Below, piece after piece: positions 24,767 through 32,518 of a stretch of 64,000 nucleotides of DNA. The notes beneath the pieces were generated by a model. It was given only the letters and a program-made list of their open reading frames with translations. It searched no databases and was not told the origin of the DNA. Source of the DNA: JAUIET01 sp039111475 (GTDB taxonomy: Bacteria; Pseudomonadota; Gammaproteobacteria; Pseudomonadales; JAUIET01); assembly GCA_039111475.1 (NCBI GenBank), contig JBCCIP010000012.1:1-64000 (forward strand). The letters are read 5' to 3'. Position numbers and translations under genes: made by a program. The first letter of the stretch is position 1. The number at the start of each line of letters is the position of its first letter.

Positions 24767-26758
24767 CTACGGTGTCGTAAAGTTAACTGGACCTGCGCTA
24801 GTGTTACTTCGTGTTCCACCACAGTTCGCTCGAACATAGACATCATAGGATGTTGCAGGATCCAAACCAGTCAATAAGTGGATCAATCCACCGTCTTCGA
24901 CAGTACCCGCACCTTCAACAAAACCTGCTGGACCGTATTCGTAACTGTATGTAGTCGTTGCACTACCGACTCCACTGGTTGTCGACAAGGTCACATCCGT
25001 GGCATTTACATTGCTGAACGCCAGCCCAGCGGGGCCGGTGCACGAAGTATTGATTGCCCAGAAAAATTCCTGGGCGAGAACTCCAGGTACATCCGCACTA
25101 AGTGTTAATACGCCATTTTCTGGCGTGGTCGGCGCGCTGAGTGCCACACCGTAAGCACCATTTGCCTGCGTTGTATTGTTTGGCACTTCGAAACTCGTAG
25201 TGCCATTCAATGAACCAACATCCGTAGAGAAATCTACTGTAGTTCCAGAAACCATGGAGTTGCCATTTATATCGGACATAAACAATCCGCCAAGGAAAAC
25301 GGTAGTACCCCATTCGATATTGATGGTACCGCCAACAGCTGGGAAAGATCCTACGTTGGAGACTACTACCTGATCACTGGACAACGCCAATGTCGCTAAC
25401 TGCGAAATACCAACCTCATCTTCAACTCCACACAATGAACTGTGCTCACACAACGGGCCGTTCCACATACCATCAGCCAGATCTATCATGCCGTTACTGT
25501 TGAAGTCATGAAAAAACTCACCAGAATCGTAGAAACCGCTTTCGTTTTCGTCGACAAACGGCTCATCAAGATCCATCGAAGCGTCAAATACGTCTGCGTC
25601 ATCAAATACTGAGTTACCGTTCGTATCGGTAAACTCTTCGGCGCCACTGGTAAACGCAATGATTGTTGCTCTGCCATCCACAGGCCGCGGATCTGAACTT
25701 ACCCAGGTTACCGAACATCGCGCATCTACTGTTGAACACGATGGCGAAATGGTGCCACTTTCAGGCGAAGCAAAACTGATCACGGTGTCGTCTGGAACCG
25801 GGTTACCAAATTGATCGGCAGCAATAATACTAAACGTAACTTCAGTGCCATTGAAACTCCATGCCCGTGGAGCAAAATCATCGACTGATAATGTCAGACG
25901 ATTGGCCTGCGGCACACCTGTGGATATATTTATGCCATCAGAATTTCCGGATATATCGGTTGCTTCATGTGTTGCGGTTACCACAACAGTAGTGTGAACC
26001 GTGCCGCTTTGAACAATGGCTGTCACCATACCCATGTTGTCAGATACGGCTGAATCCTCTGCCAGGCTCACACCGCCAACAGCAGTACTCAAGGTAAAGT
26101 TCACTGTTTCGCCAACGATAGGAGCAGATTGTTGCCCAACCAACTGGAAGCTGACTCTGGAGGTTTCCTCGCCGCCTACTCCCCGAAGAGACAAACTGAG
26201 AGGCATTGCTTCAATAAATTGAACGGAAAGAACCGCATCGGCTTCGACGGTTATAGTGCCTGCCGCACTCAAAGTTTCGCCAGTAGAGGCTGTTACGTTG
26301 GCGGACAACGCATCTGCACCACTGCATCCATTCGCCGTATAAGTCAGGGTAATCACGCCCGAGATCGTATTGTTGTCTCCATCAAGTGTGGCCAACCCGC
26401 TGGCAATACACTCAGAGTTTACAGTGGCCGTAATTGGGTCAGTAATAGCGTCTCCATCCGCATCAACAATCGTTAGTTGTAATTGCGTTGATGCGCCGCT
26501 TTGTATTGTTGCATTCTGAATACCAATCTCACTGTTAACAAAGTTTGTACCTAGGCCATTGCCTAACCTTGTCGTGGTCTCAGGGTCGTTACTAGTACCC
26601 CCCGTTCCGGTTCCAGTGCCAGCTGCATCTGGGCTAGTACCACCACAAGCCACCAAGGCACTCAACAGCAGACCCGTCGCTGCGGCTCTGCAAGAACCGT
26701 GCAGACCTCGTCGGATCGAACCGATCAATGTGGATTGAATAAGTCGAGACTGAAGCAT
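24767..26758 (-). CDS. Large lipoprotein with Ig-like, Ca-loop and FN3 domains
   Basis: A 663-residue secreted protein. The signal ends in a lipobox (LVACGG), followed by a Gly/Thr linker. Repeated beta-sandwich (bacterial Ig-like) regions span about 70-380 and 440-560, with patterns such as VDADGD and GEPVNFTLS-like strands. Calcium-loop-like segments (DTNGNSVFDDAD, DENESGFYDSGE, DFNSNGMIDLAD) lie at about 376-430. A fibronectin type III-like domain (about 575-663) with GLDPATSYDVYVR closes the protein. It is probably a surface adhesin or binding protein. The gene is monocistronic by spacing and convergent with the NUDIX gene. Confidence 0.7.
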   Translation of the reverse strand: MLQSRLIQSTLIGSIRRGLHGSCRAAATGLLLSALVACGGTSPDAAGTGTGTGGTSNDPETTTRLGNGLGTNFVNSEIGIQNATIQSGASTQLQLTIVDADGDAITDPITATVNSECIASGLATLDGDNNTISGVITLTYTANGCSGADALSANVTASTGETLSAAGTITVEADAVLSVQFIEAMPLSLSLRGVGGEETSRVSFQLVGQQSAPIVGETVNFTLSTAVGGVSLAEDSAVSDNMGMVTAIVQSGTVHTTVVVTATHEATDISGNSDGINISTGVPQANRLTLSVDDFAPRAWSFNGTEVTFSIIAADQFGNPVPDDTVISFASPESGTISPSCSTVDARCSVTWVSSDPRPVDGRATIIAFTSGAEEFTDTNGNSVFDDADVFDASMDLDEPFVDENESGFYDSGEFFHDFNSNGMIDLADGMWNGPLCEHSSLCGVEDEVGISQLATLALSSDQVVVSNVGSFPAVGGTINIEWGTTVFLGGLFMSDINGNSMVSGTTVDFSTDVGSLNGTTSFEVPNNTTQANGAYGVALSAPTTPENGVLTLSADVPGVLAQEFFWAINTSCTGPAGLAFSNVNATDVTLSTTSGVGSATTTYSYEYGPAGFVEGAGTVEDGGLIHLLTGLDPATSYDVYVRANCGGTRSNTSAGPVNFTTP

Positions 26759-26980
26759 GATAGGTCTACCTGATTTAAGTTGGCTAGTCGCAATTGAAAG
26801 TGAAAGTGAGCAAGCAAAATGCGCAGCTTACTCAGGGTCTTTCACTGAGTATAGGCAACTTGGATGGTAAATCTAGGCGGAGCAGAAATCGGCGATTACT
26901 GCGAAAATGTGGCTGTAGTCAGTTGGTTTTTTATTCTATTCGCTCAAAAACCAATCTAACAAAGCAATCTAGGAATGGAT
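26759..26980. other. 222-bp gap with two small inverted repeats
   Basis: No gene seen. TACTCAG/CTGAGTA (26829-26851, loop 9) and TTGGTTTTT/AAAAACCAA (26923-26954, loop 14) are both perfect. The first lies upstream of the lipoprotein gene and could be an operator; the second could end the DUF3094 transcript, though its stem is AT-rich and no T-run follows on the leftward strand. Confidence 0.3.
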
Positions 26981-27190
26981 TCAGTTTATATAAATGTCAG
27001 CCATCCAGATACTCAATTGCCCAAGAAAAATAATAAAGCCTACGATATAGGCAAGTAGCAACCAGAGCCTGAATGGCTTTCGCTCAACAGAATGAACACC
27101 GGTAGTGGTCACATGGCGAACGCGAGCAAGATCCTCCTCCGACAGCTTAGCCGGAGTCTGTTCTGTATTGCCTTGCTCGCGACCACTCAC
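26981..27190 (-). CDS. DUF3094-family small membrane protein
   Basis: A 69-residue protein with LSEEDLARVRHVTTTG, then VHSVERKPFR and a single membrane helix (about 44-66). The VxSVERKPFRxWxLL pattern is that of DUF3094, found in Pseudomonas and relatives; function unknown. The GTG start comes one base after the acyl-CoA dehydrogenase stop, so it is co-transcribed with it. Confidence 0.7.
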   Translation of the reverse strand: MSGREQGNTEQTPAKLSEEDLARVRHVTTTGVHSVERKPFRLWLLLAYIVGFIIFLGQLSIWMADIYIN

Positions 27191-27191
27191 T

Positions 27192-28991
27192 TTAGAACTT
27201 AAAATTCTCTTCCGACATAGACATCAGGTTTTCCGCACCAGACAACATTGCTTGCTTGTGCGTGGCTGTTCTCGGCAACAAACGCTCGTAGTAAAAGCGT
27301 GCTGTTTTGATTTTTGCTTTATAAAAACTTTCCTCACCAGCACCTTCCGCAAGTTTACTTTGCGCGACTAACGCCATTTTCGCCCACATATGAGCCAGCA
27401 CAAAATAACCCGAGTACATCAAGTAATCAACCGAAGCTGCGCCAGCTTCTTCCGGATTTTTCATAGCGGCCGCGCCGATCTGCATGGTAAGTTCGCCTAT
27501 TTCCTGGTTCATTGCCTGCAGCGGCTCGATAAACTCTTGCATGGCCTCATTGTCTGAATGTTCTTTACAGAACAGGTGAACAATTTTGGTGTAGTTCTTT
27601 AACAACTCACCGCCTGAACCAAGTACTTTTCGACCCAGCAAGTCTATGGACTGAATACCGGTTGTCCCCTCATAGATTGTGGCAATGCGACCATCGCGAA
27701 CAATCTGTTCCATACCCCATTCCTTGATATAGCCATGCCCACCAAAAATCTGCACGCCATAGTTCGCCGCTTCCAAACCCGTTTCCGTCAAAAAGGCTTT
27801 TGCAATTGGTGTGAGCAGAGACAGCAAGTCGTCGCTAGCCTGAGATTGCTCTCCCAGATCGGCATGAGCAATATCCAACAAAGTACCGAGCCAGTAAATG
27901 AAGGCGCGACCGCCCTCTGCAAACGCCTTCTGAGTGAGCAGCATGCGCCTTACATTGGGGTGAACAATGATAGGATCGGCTTCTGCATCAGGGTTTTTGG
28001 GGCCGCTTAGCGAGCGCATTTGCAAGCGCTCGCGCGCGTATTCAAGAGCGCCCTGAAAGGCACGCTCCGCAGTACACAAACCTTGGATTGCAGTACCAAT
28101 GCGTGCAGTGTTCATAAATGTGAACATGGCCGGCAAGCCTTTATTTGGCTCACCCAGCAAATAACCCTGGGCTTCTTCAAAATTCAGCACGCAAGTAGCT
28201 GAGCCATTGATACCCATCTTGTGCTCGATAGAGCCGCAGTTCACATTGTTGCGTTCACCGACTGAGCCGTCCTCATTTACTTTGAACTTGGGGACCAAAA
28301 ACAGCGAGATACCTTTGGTACCGGGAGGAGCGTCAGGCAATCTGGCCAACACGATATGAATAATGTTTTCCGCCATGTCGTGATCACCGGCGGAAATAAA
28401 TATTTTGGTACCTGAGAGGCGATAACTGCCGTCAGGATTTGGATCCGCTTTGGTACGCAGCAAACCCAGATCGGTACCGCAATGCGCTTCGGTTAAACAC
28501 ATGGTGCCAGTCCACGACCCTTCAATCATTTTTGGCAGATACTGTGCAATCTGCTCTTCAGTGCCATGAGTCTCAACGGTCACTTTGGCACCGTGGCTAA
28601 GGCCAGGGTACATACCCCATGGCCAATTTGCAGTACCCACGATTTCATTGTTAACCACGCCACCAAACGAATGCGGCAAGCCCTGGCCGCCCATCTCTAC
28701 CGGCGCACTCATCGCAGGCCAGCCGTTTTCCACGTATTGCTGGTACGCCTCTTTGAAACCGGTGGGCGTTTTGACGCCTTCTGGAGTCCAGGTACAACCT
28801 TCTTTGTCGCCCACTTGATAAAGAGGCGCGAGCACATTGTCGGCAAATTTGGCTGCTTCCTCTATCACCGCGGTCATCAGTTCCTGGTTGACTTCTGCGT
28901 ATGCGGGAATCGCTTCATAGTGACTTTCAGCGTCCAGCAATTCAAACAATACGAAGTTGATGTCGCGTAAAGGTGTTTGATATTCCGCCAT
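27192..28991 (-). CDS. Acyl-CoA dehydrogenase with C-terminal domain (DmdC/FadE-like)
   Basis: A 599-residue FAD enzyme from the ATG giving MAEYQTP, supported by GGAGAA just upstream. Helical N-domain, beta core with FAD-contact segments MCLTEAHCGTDLG and IFISAGDHD, and C-terminal helices with IFGGHGYIKE and the catalytic-Glu region IYEGTTGIQ. A family-specific C-terminal extension (about 470-599) makes it the long form related to DmdC (3-methylmercaptopropionyl-CoA dehydrogenase) and to long-chain FadE homologues. Its substrate is uncertain. It is followed directly by the DUF3094 gene and is divergent from comF. Confidence 0.85.
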   Translation of the reverse strand: MAEYQTPLRDINFVLFELLDAESHYEAIPAYAEVNQELMTAVIEEAAKFADNVLAPLYQVGDKEGCTWTPEGVKTPTGFKEAYQQYVENGWPAMSAPVEMGGQGLPHSFGGVVNNEIVGTANWPWGMYPGLSHGAKVTVETHGTEEQIAQYLPKMIEGSWTGTMCLTEAHCGTDLGLLRTKADPNPDGSYRLSGTKIFISAGDHDMAENIIHIVLARLPDAPPGTKGISLFLVPKFKVNEDGSVGERNNVNCGSIEHKMGINGSATCVLNFEEAQGYLLGEPNKGLPAMFTFMNTARIGTAIQGLCTAERAFQGALEYARERLQMRSLSGPKNPDAEADPIIVHPNVRRMLLTQKAFAEGGRAFIYWLGTLLDIAHADLGEQSQASDDLLSLLTPIAKAFLTETGLEAANYGVQIFGGHGYIKEWGMEQIVRDGRIATIYEGTTGIQSIDLLGRKVLGSGGELLKNYTKIVHLFCKEHSDNEAMQEFIEPLQAMNQEIGELTMQIGAAAMKNPEEAGAASVDYLMYSGYFVLAHMWAKMALVAQSKLAEGAGEESFYKAKIKTARFYYERLLPRTATHKQAMLSGAENLMSMSEENFKF

Positions 28992-29257
28992 GATATTCTC
29001 CGTTTCAGTTGGGCCAATGTTCGCCATAAGCCTAGGGCTAAAAAGCCATTACAGACAGTAGCAACAAGTGTTAGCAAATTACTGCATGGTTACGGGTGCG
29101 CAAGCTTTGTGGATTAGCCGATTAGATTCAAGGTTATTTTCGGCCAGCTGACCATTAGCCCATCATACTGTTTGCATTTTAAGCACCTGTACGCAAAACT
29201 ACACCACTTATAGCGCACCATAACACTGCGCGTTCACCGCACACACAAGGACGTTGT

Positions 29258-30025
29258 ATGCGCGCTGGCCTACTTTTTTCGCTTATACCCAATTCGGACG
29301 TATGGCGCATTCCGCAAGACTGTCTGTTCTGCGCGCGGTCGCTATCTGGCGGTGAATGGGGATTGTGCGATTTATGCAAAAACGATTTGCGCAGACCTGA
29401 ACTCGCCTGCCATCTATGCTTGATTCCGCTAGATTGCCCCCAAGAGGAAGGCGTAGTGGCACCATTGATATGTGGCCAATGCGTGCGGCGCCCCCCCACT
29501 TATGATCGGTGTCGCATAAGCGCGCTCTATCAACCACCTATCAGTCACATCATTGCGCGATACAAATATTCCGCTTCTTTTCATTGCGGGCGGCTGCTTG
29601 CCAAGCTCATGGCCGATGAGATAATTTCGCATGGGCAAAGCCAACTTCCTACGTGTATTGTGCCAGTGCCTCTGCATTGGTCGCGCCATCTGAACAGAGG
29701 CTTTAATCAAAGCACTTTGTTAGCAAACCAGATTCGTACCAGGCTGCAGCTACATTTCCATCTGGATCGCAGAGCAATGCCAGTAGCCAGCCATTTTCTT
29801 AAACGGCGATCACAGACTCAAAGCCAGATCACGCAAGGTGCGCATGGGCGGCTAAGCAATGTGCGTGGTGCCTTTCAGCTGCGCTCCGAGGTTGTGCTGC
29901 CGGTCTCGGTTGCAATCGTCGATGACGTGGTCACAACCGGCGCCACTGTCAATGAAATAGCGGGTCTATTCAAGCGAGCAGGTGTGCAAAGGGTAGAGGT
30001 ATGGGCGGCGGCTCGAACGCCCTAG
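29258..30025 (+). CDS. comF: ComF-family phosphoribosyltransferase-like protein
   Basis: A 255-residue protein. An N-terminal double zinc-ribbon-like region has four CxxC pairs (CLFC, CDLC, CHLC, CGQC). The C-terminal type I PRTase fold has VPVPLH, RGFNQ and the PRPP loop VAIVDDVVTTGAT (about 219-231). ComF acts at the inner face of the DNA-uptake machinery in competent bacteria; many ComF proteins elsewhere have unsettled roles. AAGGA precedes the ATG. The 266-bp gap before it holds divergent start regions and nothing else I can name. Confidence 0.85.
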   Translation: MRAGLLFSLIPNSDVWRIPQDCLFCARSLSGGEWGLCDLCKNDLRRPELACHLCLIPLDCPQEEGVVAPLICGQCVRRPPTYDRCRISALYQPPISHIIARYKYSASFHCGRLLAKLMADEIISHGQSQLPTCIVPVPLHWSRHLNRGFNQSTLLANQIRTRLQLHFHLDRRAMPVASHFLKRRSQTQSQITQGAHGRLSNVRGAFQLRSEVVLPVSVAIVDDVVTTGATVNEIAGLFKRAGVQRVEVWAAARTP

Positions 30026-30072
30026 GGAGCCTCTGATGTTACACTCAAGTCTAACTCTCGCTGGCTTACTCA

Positions 30073-31074
30073 ATGAGCGCACATCCATTCGATCAACTCA
30101 CGCCCGAATTTATTTGCGACGCCATCGATAGCCAGGGACTGCGCAGTGATGCACGTTTAACCGCGCTCAATAGTTTTGAAAATCGGGTGTACCAGGTAGG
30201 GATTGAAGACAGCGATCCGTTGATCGCGAAATTTTATCGCCCCGAACGCTGGACCCTGGACCAGATAAAAGAAGAGCACGAGTTCACGGCCGAATTACTA
30301 GCAGCAGAACTCGACGTGATCGCACCGCTTGCAATTGCGGGAAAGGAAACACTGTTCAAGTATCAAGGTTTTTATATCGCTCTGTTTCCACGCTTTGGCG
30401 GTTCACCACCCGATATAGAGCAGGCACAAAATTTGGAAGTACTAGGCCGGTTGCTAGGACGTTTGCACGCGGTAGCACGGAGCAATACTTTTCAGCATCG
30501 GCCCACTATTCGCTGCGAATCTTATGCTCGGCAAAGTATAGAGTTGCTGTTGCAACACTGGGTTCCCGGCGATTTGCGTGCCAGTTATCAATCCATCGCA
30601 GATGACGTTCTCGTATTGCTCGGAGAGCTGGAAGCAAGCGCAGAAAAACTGAGGCCGCTGCGCAGTCATGGTGATTTTCATTTGGGCAATATGATCCATC
30701 GCGATCAGCGCATTCATATGCTGGATTTTGACGACACCCGCACGGCACACGCTATTCAGGACATTTGGATGCTGCTCAGCGGCGAGCAGGAAGACATGGA
30801 TAGACAACTCGATATTTTGATTCGAAATTATGAGCTTTTTCATGATTTTGACTGGCGCGAAGTGCATTTAGTCGAGTACTACCGAACCTTGCGCATATTG
30901 CATCACAGCGCGTGGATCGCCAGCCGCTGGGAGGACCCTGCATTTCCTCTCGCCTTCCCCTGGTTCAATACTGGTGGTTACTGGTCGCAACAGATTTTGA
31001 CCTTACGCGAGCAATTGTATTCGCTGCAACAAAGCCATACTGCAATGAGCGGGAATTTTGCGCAGGGGAACTGA
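30073..31074 (+). CDS. srkA: Stress-response kinase A (SrkA/YihE) homologue
   Basis: A 333-residue protein of the aminoglycoside/choline-kinase-like fold. N-terminal SFENRVYQVG and LIAKFYRPERW match SrkA, and the catalytic loop HGDFHLGN (199-206) gives Asp201 and Asn206, with the metal-binding Asp in DFDD (218-221). In E. coli SrkA is a Ser/Thr protein kinase that opposes stress-induced death. It stands alone between comF and an unrecognised gene. Confidence 0.88.
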   Translation: MSAHPFDQLTPEFICDAIDSQGLRSDARLTALNSFENRVYQVGIEDSDPLIAKFYRPERWTLDQIKEEHEFTAELLAAELDVIAPLAIAGKETLFKYQGFYIALFPRFGGSPPDIEQAQNLEVLGRLLGRLHAVARSNTFQHRPTIRCESYARQSIELLLQHWVPGDLRASYQSIADDVLVLLGELEASAEKLRPLRSHGDFHLGNMIHRDQRIHMLDFDDTRTAHAIQDIWMLLSGEQEDMDRQLDILIRNYELFHDFDWREVHLVEYYRTLRILHHSAWIASRWEDPAFPLAFPWFNTGGYWSQQILTLREQLYSLQQSHTAMSGNFAQGN

Positions 31075-31169
31075 CGCTTATGATTAGCCGTAGGCGAACA
31101 ATCTCCAGACTTCAGCTCCTGAAAATGCTAGACTTTTCACAGCACACCACTGACAGGTTGTAATCGCAA

Positions 31170-32438
31170 ATGCGCATATTCAGAGGGCTGATTCTTACTG
31201 TATTTACACTACTTGTGGTGCTCATATGCAGTGTAATTGCGATAGCACTGCTGGCTCTTGACGATCAACCCTTACTGCCGCTGGAAAACCCATCTGCAAC
31301 AGATGCTGTAAAACTGGTTGGCGACAGACTGCAAGCAAATCAGAACGCCGCTTTCTTTGATGAAGACTCTGACGGCCTAATCCATATACCTGACAAGGAA
31401 CTAAGCTTACTTTTACAGCAGCAGTTACGGCGTGCCGATCTTGGATCAGCCGTAAAGTTGGTCTTTTTTCGCGGCCACGCCAATGGCCAGATATCGCTGG
31501 TACTACCCATCGATTTCGCCCGCAAATTTCTGAACGTTCGTTTTACAGCAAAGCAAAGCCAATCGCCTCAGCACTTTGAGCTGGACACTCTGAAACTCGG
31601 AAGCATCAAGGTACCAACAGGCTTGATCGATTACACTCTCCCTTATCTGCTTGAAACCTGTCAGCGAGACCGACGCTGCCGCTCTGCCAAGGATGCCTAT
31701 CGCAATATTGAAACCCTGGAGCTAGGAACCGGTGTACTGAAGTTACGCTATCGTCTGGGCGCCGATACGCTATCGCAAATTGGTTTGGGCGACCTCAACG
31801 TCAATCAATTGCCCCTGTCGCCCTACTTAAGCGCGCTTGATTTGCTAGGCAAGCGCTATGGCAACAAGCGAATCCACCTGCATGAAGCGCTGCAGACGGT
31901 GCTTAAGGTCGCTGCCGCCCGCAGTACCAACAACAACGCCGTGACTGAAAACACAGCCGCACTTTTGGCGCTGGCTCTGCAAAGCTCCGACGCCAAATTT
32001 CAGAAATTGATTTTGGCTGAACAAAAAACTGATCTAAATTTGATCGAACTACAAGTGTCTGTGCATCAGCGGCCAGACCTGGCGAAACACTTCATTGGCT
32101 CGGCCGCGCTGTTTTTGATTGGCGGTACAGAATTCAGCGATTATGTGGGCATATACAAAGAGTTTTTTGATGTATCACAGGGCAAGAAATTTGGCGCAGG
32201 CGACCTTGTAGCTGACCGGGCTGGTGTTAGATTTGCACGGCTTGCCACTTCATCAGCAACTCAGGCGCTCACCCTTCAAGCCAAAATGCTGTCGGAACAG
32301 AACGCAACTGCTTATTTGATGAGCAAAGTTCAAATTCGTGAGCTAGAAAGCCAATATAATGTGCGAACGACAGAAGAAATTAATGAAATCGTTACAGTGA
32401 TTGATAACGCCCTCGCAGAACTACCGCTGTTACACTAA
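31170..32438 (+). CDS. Unrecognised membrane-anchored protein
   Basis: A 422-residue protein not matched to a family I know. It has one N-terminal membrane helix (about 5-31) and no later one, so most of it is probably periplasmic. The body alternates amphipathic strands (about 75-225, with VLPIDFARKF and VLKLRYRLG) and helices (about 230-420). A cysteine pair (ETCQRDRRCRS, about 160-170) could form a disulfide. It lies 95 bp after srkA and may share its transcript. Confidence 0.55.
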   Translation: MRIFRGLILTVFTLLVVLICSVIAIALLALDDQPLLPLENPSATDAVKLVGDRLQANQNAAFFDEDSDGLIHIPDKELSLLLQQQLRRADLGSAVKLVFFRGHANGQISLVLPIDFARKFLNVRFTAKQSQSPQHFELDTLKLGSIKVPTGLIDYTLPYLLETCQRDRRCRSAKDAYRNIETLELGTGVLKLRYRLGADTLSQIGLGDLNVNQLPLSPYLSALDLLGKRYGNKRIHLHEALQTVLKVAAARSTNNNAVTENTAALLALALQSSDAKFQKLILAEQKTDLNLIELQVSVHQRPDLAKHFIGSAALFLIGGTEFSDYVGIYKEFFDVSQGKKFGAGDLVADRAGVRFARLATSSATQALTLQAKMLSEQNATAYLMSKVQIRELESQYNVRTTEEINEIVTVIDNALAELPLLH

Positions 32439-32518
32439 CAGCCTATCCTTTAGCGGTTGCCAAACCGAAAACGGACCTATACTTAAAATAGATATCGGCA
32501 GGGCGCAGGTTCCCGTTA

